A program made the position numbers and the translations under genes. This document shows, piece by piece, positions 24,501 through 36,121 of a stretch of DNA of 64,000 bases. The notes beneath the pieces are model-generated. The model was not told the DNA's origin. It made no database searches and saw nothing but the letters and a program-made list of their open reading frames with translations. Position 1 is the first letter of the stretch. Each line of letters starts with the position of its first letter. The stretch comes from Clavelina lepadiformis (lineage: Eukaryota > Chordata > Ascidiacea > Aplousobranchia > Clavelinidae): positions 18,732,479-18,796,478 of the forward strand of contig NC_135243.1 of assembly GCF_947623445.1 (NCBI RefSeq). The letters are read 5' to 3'.

Positions 24501-26732
24501 CGAACCGGCAATTGAAAACCACTGGAGTAGGGACCGTGCAGTCACTGAAATTTACCTGTCACAAAGTACTCCTCCGACTATTGACCCGCAAAATAACCCA
24601 AGGTAAAACGAAAATCTGGAAAAAGCGTTGGAAATACCATTTCTGCAAACAAGGTCCCACTACATAAGAATAACAAGATCAATAGCATAAATCAATTGAT
24701 CATTTAAACAACAAACGATCAAAGAAACACATCTCAGAAAGAATTTCATGTCGGTAAAGATATCATGTTGGAGAGCTGCGCACTGCTCCCCGAGCAGTGT
24801 TTTTAAGCAAAGACAGCTAAACCTTACAAATAGAGTCTCAATCCAAAAATTTCAGCTGCAGACAACAAGGGAATCTTCATTACTTGGACGACACAACAAG
24901 TACACCATCTCTCAGTAATACTGCAGCTGAATATTAAGGACATGAGCTCCTGCTACCTCAGTGTCATCGAGCAACTCGCCCACAACAATTAGGCAAGTCT
25001 CCCTACCCAGACAACGTCTGCCAAGAGTTTTTAATCCATGCTGGTCCTGACATGATGTCTTGGGTGCGTAGCTTCCTGCTTGCAACACTACAAAACTCCC
25101 AAAATCTGGAGAAGATCTTTTGTATCGGCGATCCCAAAATCTCAGAAGGCGTTAGGGTAAGCAAAGTTTTATCGTCCTTTTCTTTTGTGTATCCTCTTTA
25201 AAATCTTCGAACGTCTGCTCAACGCCTGCATTGAACCTCTTCTCCCCGGGAGCAGGCTTCAACGCGGAAGGTCATCTGTAAACCTGGTCACTTTCATGAC
25301 CCAGGACGTAGAGGACAACTTCGAGGCTATGGAAAAGACAAGCACTGTACTTTTAGATTCTACAGCTGGCTAAGATACAAAACGTCATCCCGGCCTTCTG
25401 TGGAAGCTGCTCCATCTTTTTTTGCGCAGGCATATTAAAATGCAACCCATGTTATATCTTACTGTTCTGTTTACCATGCTTTCCACGAAATACATGGCCT
25501 ACGGATTTTAGATGAACAACATCTGGCTTAAAAGAGGAAGACCAGAAAAAATGTCAAGCCGTCATCATTAATGTCATGGCGTAATCGGTGTATAACTTTG
25601 TCTAAATGGTGGCCGTGAAAATAACTACATGTTCTTCGTATCGTTGTATCATTATATAGTTATAGTGAATATAAGCGTCCACACAAACACTGGATCGATA
25701 CTTCAAAAGCAGCCGGTAATAGACAAACGAACACTGGGTTGGCATTCTTGCACTAAAAGCTAATAAAAGTTAAATAAAACCAGGGTCGGCTTACGATCTT
25801 ACACAGGAAAATATTTCACTGGCTTTTCTTCCGTATAACGTTCGCTGTATAGGGGAGACCGGGGAAACCACATTCCCATGAAAATATTTTATCATGGGTA
25901 TGCGGTAAAAGCTGTACTATGGCAAGGTATAAGGCTAACTGTCTTGAACAAATGAGCAGCCTATAGCTACAGTAGCGAAGGAGGTGCACTGATTCGGCTG
26001 AAAATTGTAACAACCCTCCCCGGTCTCCCCTAGCACTGCTGGTCGTTAATACTTGTGCGGAGAAAGCAAAGTATAGGGTAAGATCACAAACATTGACACT
26101 AGTATTATACCTCAGTTACAATCGTTGATTTAAAGATGCTTCGATCATAAACGTAACCGTCAACGCATTCAACGACGCTCATTCCAGTCGAATTGACAAG
26201 CTGACTTAGACAAGTTGAATTCAGATTTTTTGCGCATAATCCAATATCGTCGAACGTGTTCTGTTTGCAGCGATCATAATCCTTCCAACAAACACGACAT
26301 TATTTTTATCCGGTAACCTACGTTTTACCAAATGAACCCTTCAATCAAACCTCAGCTTTTGAGTTCCAAGGAATGAAAAGCTCTTTGATAAAATCTTCAG
26401 TGAGATTTGGGTAAACGCTCTTGTTATCGAAAGGATGGACATAGCAACGGCTGTTCGGAGTGTTACCTGTTAAATGTCATCTCAAGCAAGATTGAACTAT
26501 TTCAAAATATACTGCTTAATTATGAAACAGTAAACTCTTAGAAGCTTCAAAATGATGTTGAACAAAGAATTTTATGAGCTCGGCATCAGACAACAAAAAA
26601 CATACCAAGAAAAACGGCTCCGGTACGAAGAAACGATCCGAAAACCATCCCGTAATAAGTGATCACAATTAGCAGAAGATGATATTTTCCATTGCCGAAT
26701 ATGTCTTCGACGACGTCATCAAAGGAAAACAT
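21564..26732 (-). CDS. SLC22-family organic ion transporter
   Basis: Ten minus-strand exons join in frame: 26732-26606, 26466-26351, 26281-26111, 24659-24556, 23506-23352, 23148-22959, 22686-22453, 22372-22128, 22026-21818 and 21731-21564. They give 1719 nt, or 572 aa, a normal length for this major facilitator family. The start MFSFDDVVEDIFG, TM1, a large Cys-containing extracellular loop with N-x-S/T sites, then VECVDGYVYDRSIF-x-STIVTEWDLVC match the SLC22 N-terminal half. The loop motif after TM2 reads LCDRFGRI. MPESPRW follows TM6, and the C-terminus has LIFPETKGLKL followed by an EAEKKF tail. Substrates may be organic cations, anions or carnitine; the sequence does not say which. The last acceptor is set by frame at CAGAG|ATAATT. 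Intron 3 is about 1.45 kb and holds a dead reverse transcriptase. Confidence 0.92.
23690..24130. repeat. CTTGACTTGAGTC-type repeat in SLC22 intron 4
   Basis: Multiple GACTTGACT / ACTTGACT / CTCGACAT words are spread over about 400 bp, with similar sequence at 27180-27300 and 60830-61075. The copies are diverged and their ends were not defined. Confidence 0.4.
24964..25610 (+). pseudogene. Non-LTR retrotransposon reverse transcriptase relic in SLC22 intron 3
   Basis: In broken frames the translation reads YPDNVCQEFLIHAGPDMMSW, then after a frameshift FKIFERLLNACIEPLLPGSR and further on VNLVTFMTQDVEDNFEA. These follow the order of conserved blocks in non-LTR (jockey/RTE-like) reverse transcriptases: PDN, KILERL...EPLL, GFR-x-GRST and TLLTQDIEDSF. 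Stops and frameshifts occur between the blocks, and the catalytic F-x-DD box is not visible. It is antisense to the host gene and clearly dead. Confidence 0.65.
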
Positions 26733-27400
26733 GATTTGGTGTGATGTTAAACCTAATTGTAGAAATCTATGTCTATAGTACGTGGAACAATGATTTTAAC
26801 AAAGACTTTACTAAAAAGCTGGTTTGCTATGTTTTGTATAGGCCAAAAGCCTTTTGTGTACGCTATCATAATGCCTAGAGTCAATTTTTAGCTTAACTTA
26901 ACCTGAGTTTTCTTACTTTATTATTCTTACTTCTTACTTACTAAAAAATTACTTAAAATACTAGGCTCAAGCCAGTTGTTGTTGATTAAGCTTTGGTGTT
27001 CAGTTAACACCGAACTTTGTTTCTTTTGACCAACCACAACACTAAAGTAAAATCTACACCGAAGTTTGTGTGTTTATAAAGGCGTATATAGAACAAAAAA
27101 TAAGCCAATTATCAAAAAATCGATACGCTTTTGTTAACAGAAACGTTAATTTTGCTTTTTATACGGCTTGGCTTCAGAAATCAATTAACTTGAATTTACT
27201 CGAGTTTTATTTGCCAAATTACTCGGCTTCACTCGAGTCACTTCTTCCAAAAGACTCGATTTGACTTTTGTCTTAAAACGTGAACGACTTGACCTGATTT
27301 CTCGTTTTCCTTTTCCTACAAGAATTTTAAATTCTAAATCTGGCAAAGATTGTGAAATTACTTAACATTTGGTTACGGATATAGAGTTGGACTAAGTTCT

Positions 27401-28498
27401 TGTGTTAGATGAGGTGATTGTTTTTTTCACAAACATTGACATTATGGAACATAAATAAGATTTTTCAATTGATTTTCTGTTTACAACTTTACAGGAAATT
27501 GCTCCGTGGCCCTGGGAACACAACTTCTACGACAATAACAACGATATCGCAAATAAATTAAATGAATGCCGAATATAAAATTCAAGGCGAAGTCTTGATA
27601 TATCTAAAGTGACTTTTGAAAAACTTTGTCCCCATCAAAAATGGATAATTGACTGCAGACATTTTTTGATCCTTCACGTATAGCTAACTTTGACTTGACT
27701 CCCTTATTTATTACAGACTGAGGCCTGCACCGATTATATTAGTTGTCAAACGTTTGCTTAAGCGTAACTAAGGAACCACAATTTTTTTAAGCTTATGACA
27801 TATATTCCGTAACCTAACGGTAGATCCCAGTACTTAAAAAAGACAATTTTAACTTTAAAGTGGTAAATTTTATACTGATGCTGGAATGTCTGTGATTTAA
27901 TTAGTTATTCCTGTCTACATTTACTTTTATCATCTTTGACTGAAAACATTTTTACACGACTTAAAGTTGACCATAATTCACTGATCGTTACAGAGCAAAC
28001 ATTTTTACGGTTTTGAGTCTTTGATACAGCTCTCGCATGTGTTACATCAGGGGTCGGCAACCTACGGCCCGCGGGCCGGATCCGGCCCGCCATGCGAAAT
28101 CGTCCGGCCCGAGACATATTAATTAGTTATCACAAGAATACGGCCCGCCGTGTCTTATTGAGTTTCAAACTGTAGTGTTAGCATTTAGCAATTATAGTAT
28201 TAATGAAAATTCCGGCCCGCCAAAGAGTTGTACGCTCGACATTTGGCCCGTGACTAGCAAAAGGTTGCCGACCCCTGATTTAAGGGTAAGATATTCGCGT
28301 TTCAGAAAAGCTGTCCCGGCAGTTACGGCCCGCCAGTATATTTTATTTTATTAAATTGGCCCGCGGCTCAAAAAGGTTGCCGACCCCTGTGTTACATGAT
28401 CGATTTGGTATTTCCGTTTTCATTTTGTGTCTTTCCTTGAAATCGTTATCAAAAATGATATAGCTATGAATCGTTATTTCTCTACCAATGCATTGCTA
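27401..28498. repeat. Duplicated segment, copy A
   Basis: It aligns in order with 29512-30108. Shared words include GTCAAACGTTTGCTT, ACTTTAAAGTGGTA, AATTCACTGATC-TACAGAGC, GCATGTGTT and GATCGATTTG-TTTCCGTTT. The main difference is a 350-bp hAT insertion in this copy at 28048-28389. No coding content was recognised. Confidence 0.65.
28048..28389. mobile_element. hAT-type MITE with 8-bp target duplication
   Basis: The left end is CAGGGGTCGGCAACCTACGG and the right end AAAAGGTTGCCGACCCCTG, inverted repeats typical of hAT elements. It is flanked on both sides by TGTTACAT (28040-28047 and 28390-28397), a perfect 8-bp duplication as expected for hAT insertion. The interior is 342 bp and full of GGCCCGC words. 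An additional right-end copy (AAAAGGTTGCCGACCCCTG) lies inside at 28259-28277, so the element carries two right termini. Copy B of the host segment (29512-30108) lacks the insertion. Confidence 0.92.
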
Positions 28499-29511
28499 TA
28501 CTTGTTGTTGTGCCTGCGGAAGATAGGCACTATGGTTAGCCATATGTGTCAGAGTTGGCTTTATTTAGCGCGTTCGTATATTGCGAAAGCGTTTACAGTT
28601 TACGAACGCGTAGGTATGATATTTTTCCTGGCTGAAAGGTTCATAAATTGCATGCACGTTAAATCATCTTGTAAAAACATAGCTGTATTGGCCGAACGGC
28701 ACATTATTATAGATAATTGTAAATTGTGAACGCGTTCACCAATTTTCAACATGTTTGCAATTTGAAAACGCGTTCAGATGCTTTATTTTTGGCAAATATG
28801 TCCCTTAACATGCAATTACAAATGTGAAATAAACACTGTACGATAATTGTAAACATAGTGTGCTAATTTTCATAATTAGCCCTTATTCCTACAGAATTCT
28901 CGTGCAGATCTGATCATATTATAATGTTTCTAGTGTTTTATTTCGGCTGCTTAGCTCAGTTGGTTTTCACTTTCAATAAATCGTAGCGGGTTTCGGTGTT
29001 GTCAAAGTATTTTAGGACTTTACTCAAATAAACTTTCTGAAGTTGGAAACACGGTTGAAGAGCGCAACGCCGGTCAGGACGATGCAAGTTTTGGTCAGGT
29101 TGAGTTTCATACGAAGTTGACGAGTTCTGGTATGGTATGGCACCAGTTGCGGTTTAAGGCGTGGGTTGATGGAGCTGATGCCCCAGGCCCACCAGAATAC
29201 GTACGCCTTCATAAAAAAAAGCACTTTTACCCAAAAGTCTTTACAGTCTGTAAGTTTTTTGTCAAATCTTTACTTGAATGACATGCTCTCAGGCAAGTCC
29301 TGTATAGCGAAATACAAATAAAACATGAAAATTACGGTAAGCATATGCAGTAGTATTGTATAAAAGCAATAGTAGAATAACGAAGCAACCTAAAATTTAA
29401 CTTCAATTTATTTCAATCAACTTTTGCAAGCTTGATCTTGCTTGTCCAGGTGTAACTATATATATGACATATGTATCTGTGAAAAATTTTCGTATCCCTC
29501 AATCATATTTT

Positions 29512-30108
29512 TGTGTTAAATGAAATGATTGTTTTTTCTGACATAATGGTACATATAACTTATAAGGTTTTTCAATTAATTTTCTATTGCTGGGAATACA
29601 ACTAGTACAACAAAAACTTTTTAATTAAATATTGTAATAAAATTCAAAGCGGTGTCTTGATATATCAATATAGTGACTTTGCAAAAACATTTTACTCACT
29701 TTATCTGTTGACAGTCTAGGCTTGCATCGATTATTATGAGAGTCTAGATGTCAAACGTTTGCTTGTTTAGCTACAGACATAAATTTCTTAACCAAAATGA
29801 AGATTGCAGTACTTGAAAAGAATTGTTAAACTTTAAAGTGGTAGATATTATACTGTTGTTGAAAAGTTTGTAATTTATTTATTCCTACTCCTTTTGCCAT
29901 CCTTGGACTATAACAGTTTTTGCTCGACTTTAACTTGGCGGAATAATTCACTGATCACTACAGAGCGAAACGTCTTACGTTGCTCGAGTCCTTGCTACAG
30001 AGCATGTGTTTCCTGATCGATTTGACGTTTCCGTTTCCCTTTTGTGATTTATCTTCAAATTATCATCGAAAATGATACAGAGAAGATACGAATCGTTATT
30101 GCATTGCT
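29512..30108. repeat. Duplicated segment, copy B (empty site for the hAT MITE)
   Basis: It aligns with 27401-28498 apart from the MITE. Where copy A has GCATGTGTTACAT plus MITE plus TGTTACATGATCGATTT, this copy has GCATGTGTTTCCTGATCGATTT, the unoccupied target. It continues to the right into sequence shared with 33212-34310. Confidence 0.65.
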
Positions 30109-30140
30109 GCTTGCTCTCGTACCTGCAGAGATACACATAA

Positions 30141-31200
30141 ACCTATGTACGCAGACCCATTCTTACTTCACTTTTAAACTCATGGATAACGATGAACTTA
30201 ACTTATTAAAATTATCATGTCATGTGTAGCCTATACTAGGCTTAGTTTGATTTGTGTGAGTTTTTGTTTATCTGTTGGCAGGCAGACAGCCACACTGGTG
30301 ATCCGACAAACTCGCTCAGGTTTCTGTTGGGAGATGGATGAAAGAACGCTTTCTGCTTCGCCGGTATCGTCACGGTCCAACATGGACCTGCCTTGTAGTC
30401 CTTGCTGGACTTCATGGCAATCCTTTATCTACCTTCCGCTTAAAACCTACTTTTAATGGCGATTTTTTTTCTATTTCAGCTTATTTTGTTGCTCTCATCT
30501 CATCTATACGGGGAGAGTGGTGTGGCGCCGGCCACGCTTGGGAAATTTCCTTTTCAGTTTTCGTTTTTCACCTTCATTTACATTCTTGCGTTGATTACTT
30601 TTCTTTATATACCCCTTGCGTTTCAAACTTTGACTACCGAGTACCTTACTTCACGTTACGTTTGCAAATAAAGTTTCATCAGTTTTTATTTTTTGGTCAA
30701 CGCATGCTTCTGTGAAGAAGTAAATTAGTTGTGCTTCTCGACAAGAGCACGCAATTTTGCTAAGAATCAGACGAAGCCTCATCACCTGTGTACTGACAAT
30801 CTGATCGACCACGTATTAAACGGCATGTTTGTTTGGCAGAACTAACTTTATTTGTTTCTTAATTCTTTAAGATTACTTGTTTTCTGTTAAACTAAACGTC
30901 GCTCGTGGCTTTCATCTGTAAAGCGTGATGAAGCTAGGCCACGTTGCACCATATTGAATTAAGAGATCAGCTAATACAAGAATTAGACTGTAGAAAGAAG
31001 CGCTCACTCCTAAGTACAGACTGCTAAGCAACATACCAGAAATTTAGCAAGAAAACACCTTGGTTTATTAAAAATATGCTATGTCGTCGAAAAATGTAAT
31101 TAATTGATTACAATTAAAGAAGAAACAATAAAAAAATTGCATTGGCAGGTAAGTCCCTAATGTGAAGCCGCACGTCAAATTTCTAAACCAATAATAGCCA
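30141..31200. repeat. Duplicated segment continuing copy B
   Basis: It aligns with 33212-34310. Shared words include GATGAACTTAA, ACGGCATGTTT, TTCTTAATTCTTTAA, ACTTGTTTTCTGTTAAA, CTTGGTTTATTAAA and TTCTAAACCAATAATA. About 590 bp at 30225-30815 are absent from the partner, so either an insertion here or a deletion there. Confidence 0.55.
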
Positions 31201-32689
31201 CATAGCCTGTACGTTTGCCCTACAATGGAAATATTTTAATATAATTTTTAAGGAATGTGTTGATTAAGTTTAAAAAAAAACTTTGATTGAAAGATTTGGC
31301 TGTTTTGAAGTCTTGCAACCTACTGTATGTTAAATAATATAATTTATTTTCCAAGACTAAATTTATTATGTGTTGCATATACTAACTTTATATTCAATAC
31401 TGGATTGTTAATGTTGCTGGCGGATGTAGGTATTAAATTATTATAGAAAGTTTAACGAAGTTTGCTCATTCGACTAAGGCTGTGGAGCCGGAGTAGAAAG
31501 AATTTTGAGTCAATAGAATTGAAGTCAGTGAAATTGACTGACTCCGACTCCAAGTAATTGCGACCACTTAATTGCAATTATTATCAATTGAATAACTTGC
31601 TAGACGTTTAATGAAATTGCTTAGTGCTATTCGGTAACCGGCAGCTGGTTAAATAAAAACGCTATTTCAAATTTCCGTTAAAAACAAAATTTTCGCATTG
31701 AACCTTTCATAAATATAAACTTTATATTTGACGTCAAAAATTTAGGCTAAGCTATAATGTCACATTTACCTAAAGAAAAATATACAATGTGACACTAAAG
31801 TGCTTGGTATAAATTTCCCAGCGACAATGTTAAAACAATAGGTAGCTTATAGGGTACGAGTGTGCAAAACTCATAGGCCTAGCGCAGAAATGACAGTACA
31901 GTACATAAATACATCAGATGGTGTTGCATTAGAAAACTAAAACTAAACAGATTGCTATCAGAAAACTAGGACTAAGCCTATAAGCCAACAACCACCAATA
32001 GCTTGAGGTTTAACACTAGGCTGATGTGTCATCGAAATTAAAAACACGGCAAAATTTACATGCGGACATTTCAGAAACTTTTAGCCAATTGACCATACGC
32101 TAAAGGTCTATGCTGATAACCTACATCCCAAACGGCCTAGCCTACGTTTTATCTTAAATTGAAATGAAGACTTAGCCAAGAGGACAAGGCATTTCTTTGC
32201 ATTGGCGGCTAGCGGCCTCTTCAGGGTTTCCAACTTCGGAAAGCTGTTTTTGGGTAAAGTGGTAAGATACCGGCAAAATATCAACGCAAATTTCGTCGAC
32301 TACGCATATAGGGAAGGCAAACTGAGTCAAGCAGCCGTAAATGGATTAATTCGGTGAAGGTGGCGTCAAACACCAAAAAATGCCATAAAATCTTTGTTTG
32401 TTTTATTATACAGTGAATTTACTAAAAGACCGGTTACTCAAAAAATCCTACATGCCCCATGTTGCCCGTGAGTGCCCCACTCACGGCAAATTTTGAATGT
32501 CAATTTAGTATGCTTTGAACTAACATTCCATAAAATGCCTTCAAAAAACCATGATTCAAACTTTTTTTTAACAGAGGCGCAAAATAAACAGTAGAATTTT
32601 TGGCCTAAAAAAAACAATTTTTGCTACTTTTACGCTAATTTTTAGCCTAATTCTGCACGCGACCTCGGACATTGAAGCACGCCTACTGC

Positions 32690-32810
32690 TAGGGTAATTC
32701 CCAGGCTAGAAAACAACACCAACCATGCTGCCTTCTGATTGGTCTAAACATGTTTTTAAAGCCCTACGTAGGATGTCCAAGAAAACCATAGAGATTTCAG
32801 TTTTAGGTCT
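32690..32810. repeat. Dispersed repeat, partner of 8610-8740
   Basis: It shares ATTCCCAGGCTAGAAAACAA, CACCAACCATGCTGCCTTCT and the following TTTTTAAAGCCCTACGTAGG block with the ANKS6 intron copy. Origin unknown. Confidence 0.55.
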
Positions 32811-33211
32811 TTGACGCCTCCTAAACAGTACGATCCACGATACTGCACATCGACTGAATAATTCCAAAATATTCATTTGCATAAACTACGTTTATAATTA
32901 TTATTATCGTACTGTATTTGTTTCACAAAGCCTATATGTGATTGGATGGTACGGGATATAATTGCATGAAATAAATCATATGACCAAAAGTTTGTAGGAA
33001 ATATTTTGAGAACTATGTAACAAATAACTTCAAACCTTTATAAGCATTTCTGTTAGTTATTACATTAACAACATGGCGTCCAACGAGTAGGTAAATTGGC
33101 AACACATTGATAAATTGCTAACGTGTCAACAATTTGTGAACGTATTCTTTACGAAGGCGCTGAATAAAGCGAATTCTGACACACATGGCTAACCAGTAGA
33201 CACAAGCACAA

Positions 33212-34310
33212 CCCTAATGTATGGCAAGCCATTCTAACACCACCTTTAACCTCATGAATAGCGATGAACTTAATAAAACTCAGGTAAATATCTTGTTCAA
33301 GCTTCATTTGACTTCCATTCAGTTACGGCATGTTTATTTTGCAAAATTGACTGTATTTGGATCTTAATTCTTTAACATCACTTGTTTTCTGTTAAATCAA
33401 ACCTTGCTCATGGTCGTGGTTTTCTTCTGCAGCGCGCCCTGCGTGATGGAGCTAGGTTATACCTAGGACCATATTCATTTAAAAGAATAGCTAATACATG
33501 AATTAAATTGTAGAGAGAATTCCTGCATCTGTCACGCTAAATTCTTCTTTTCTGGCTCTCTCCGCTTATACGGCTGGTCACATAGCTAACGTTTGCTCTT
33601 CGAACTTTTAATAATTTTAAAATTTCTTCACTGATGCGCAATAAAAATAACGTTTCTCATTTTTCACCAATACAAAGACCAGTCCATCTTACAGAGAACA
33701 AAACGTAGAATAAAAAGTAAAACTCTTGTCCACAAAACCACAGCGTAATCAACTATAATTAAGGTGTGAGATTAGAAATTGCGGGCAGCATAACATGCCT
33801 CGAGGAGAGTTGTAGATAAACCGTAAACCGTGTACGTGTGTAGAAAACTTACTAAAATCAATAGAAAGATTCACAAGTGGCATATCGATAAATTATATTA
33901 ATACCAAACACGCAATCACATATCGTGTACAAGGATGACCTCAACACTCTGAATGGAATACATCTTAATATTATAAAAACACATCTCAGAATACATCTAA
34001 ATATACATCTAAAAACATATCAAAGTGCAGTACTGGATTAACACGCCTTTCAGCATGGTTATTACACACAGAATCACAAAGTTCGAAATTTGGTGACACG
34101 ACATCTTCCTCACTCCAGAGCAGAGTGCTGAGCAACATATCACAATTAGCAAATAAACTTCTTGGTTTATTAAAGGTTTAAGTTATGTCGTCAAATAATG
34201 TAAATATAAGTTGCTTCGAATTGACGAAGAAGCAATGAAAAAATTGTATTGACAAGTAATTCCTCTAATGTGCAGTAACAGTTGAAGTTCTTAAACCAAT
34301 AATAAAGGGA
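33212..34310. repeat. Duplicated segment, copy C
   Basis: It aligns in order with 30141-31200 (see that entry) at moderate identity. With copies A and B, it shows that 27.4-34.3 kb grew by duplication of a unit of several kb, followed by decay. Confidence 0.55.
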
Positions 34311-34312
34311 AG

Positions 34313-34465
34313 GCTGCCATTATTTCACGGGAAATATTGTGCGTTCGAAGCTGTTTTCATAGTGTTTTGTTAACCTAACTTAAATCTTATAAGATGTAAC
34401 ATAGACCTAACCTAAGTCTAACTTTAATAAAATGTTAAATAGCTAAAATCAACTTTTTGCATACC
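34313..34465. repeat. GTGAAATAG-end dispersed repeat
   Basis: It begins GCTGCCATTATTTCACGGG and runs through GTGCGTTCGAAGCTG, GTTAACCTAACTTAAAT and AATAGCTAAAATCAAC. The same order is found at 53781-54017. The right end is missing or degenerate. Confidence 0.6.
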
Positions 34466-34875
34466 CAAGAACAGGAATGCTGGCTTGCCTTGGTTTGCTT
34501 TCTCATTGAAAAAATTTATGTTAAGCTATTTCATTGAAAATTCTGATTTATTTAACAAACGATAATAAATTTCAATGCAAACGTAGTGTTACTAAATTTG
34601 GGAACGTTAATTTCAAGGCAATGTTGTTTAAATGCAAAACAACATACAGTAAAGCAACTGCAGAAATGAGCGGTATTATTCGAAAATTATAATTTTAAAT
34701 AATCACAGGTCAACAAAATTTCGCGTTTTTAAACCTTAAGATAACTTGCAGTACAGGAATATGTCGAGTTAAGAAACATTTGGATATCGATAATAACTTT
34801 CTTTATTTGAAATTAACAAAAGTTCTGGCAACTATTTACGGCCAATGACACAACCGGAAACATAAACATTTGGTT

Positions 34876-35118
34876 GTGACTATTTCACCGTAAATAGGTA
34901 ACGTAGCCTTTTGTTAAGATAGAAGGTGATGTTATGAGATGTAAAAAGGTGTGCTTTTTGAAAAAGTTGACTTTGGCTATTTAAGGTTTTATTGGAGTTA
35001 GATTTAGAGTAGAAGGTAGGTCTAGGTTACTATGTTCTATAACATTGAATTTAGTTTAACATGAAACTCTGAAAAATAGCTTTGAACGCACGATTTTTCC
35101 GATGAAATAGTGGCAGCC
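34876..35118. repeat. GTGAAATAG-end dispersed repeat, complete copy
   Basis: The left end GTGACTATTTCACCGTAAAT and the right end GATGAAATAGTGGCAGCC are inverted relatives. The interior runs AGGTAGGTCTAGGTTACTAT then AATAGCTTTGAACGCAC, the reverse complement of the copies at 34313 and 53781. About 240 bp with no coding capacity. Confidence 0.65.
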
Positions 35119-35869
35119 TAAACATTTCGCTTTGGTTTTTATAAGTCTATGCAGGTTCTTTTTTAAGGTTTGGTTTGGGTGACCGCTAAGTAGTTTTAAG
35201 AGACCGCAAGTGTTTCATTTAAATACCAAAAAATAGTAGTAGTAAGTTGCAAGTCCAAATTTTGGGAAACCGCTGGAGAAATTTGGGGGACCGTTTCGGT
35301 CCCCCAAAACACCTTTAAAAAAACACTGAGTCTATGCATCATAAAGCTTTCGACCCTAACCAGTCAACAAGATTTAGATTCTTGAGACAAAAAGGCGATG
35401 TATGTGTGGAATAATGAGATTTCTTTTATTCGGCACATCCGTACCAGCAACAAACATATACCGCTACGGCATTAAGACCGTGTGGGGGCCATGGCTAAAC
35501 TTGAGCCCGGGTACCCTTTTGGTAAAATCCATCGGTGTGTCGGTAATACTAAGTGGTTTGATATTACGTTATACTTACTTAAATTTTAACCAACAATCTC
35601 TCGTCACGTAATAAATTTTATCCAAATCGTCGAAATGCTTCTAGTGAAAATTTGTCACAAAAACGCCTATTCCCTCCAAATTTAGTCGTAGATCAATTTA
35701 ATCTATCGATCACACGGACATTGGAATAGTTGCAAATGTTGTTGCTAATTTTGTATAGGCAAGCAAAAAACACATTTTTTTAATTCCCCAACAATGTGAA
35801 AAATTAAATGTACATTTAGTTTGCTCGTCAAATTGTCATTAGTTATTTTTTTAAGTTGGAAGTCAGCAG

Positions 35870-36121
35870 CAGTGACGGCTCGTGAGTTTCATTTTTGAAA
35901 GGGCTGCAGCTTAGTTGGGCACTTTCAAACCTTATATCACTTGTCCATTTTTAAATAAACGGTTTGAAAATGCTGACAATTGTCACTGCTAGACATTCAA
36001 CAAATTTTTTATTGTGTTTGAGCACTGAAACAATGAACAATGAAAAGTACAACAAAATTTAAGCACATATGCGTCACCAAGAACTATTCATGCTCTCTCA
36101 TACAAAATGTACGTTTAGGCC
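35870..36121. mobile_element. Internally deleted derivative of the 51-54 kb element
   Basis: Three blocks align in order with the flanks of the gene at 51374-53127. Block 35870-35938 matches 50958-51029 (CTGCAGCTTAGTTGGGCACT, then TTCAAACCTTATAT). Block 35940-36010 matches 53694-53766 (TTGTCCATTTT-AATAAACGG). Block 36025-36121 matches 54033-54126 (TCATACAAAATGTACGT-TAGGCC). The 2.7-kb coding part is missing, as in non-autonomous derivatives of DNA transposons. Confidence 0.7.

Noticed and set aside
25816..26013. A 65-codon minus-strand open frame in SLC22 intron 3 considered as a missing exon.
   Set aside because: The WDLVC exon was found at 24659-24556 and joins exon 3 in frame, so no further exon is needed. 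The stretch shows no SLC22 similarity.
28950..28990. A tRNA A-box-like word, CTTAGCTCAGTTGG.
   Set aside because: No matching B box or cloverleaf follows, so this is not a tRNA gene.
30217..30715. Three overlapping open frames of 70-125 codons.
   Set aside because: They lie in the stretch present in only one of two duplicated segments and match no known family.
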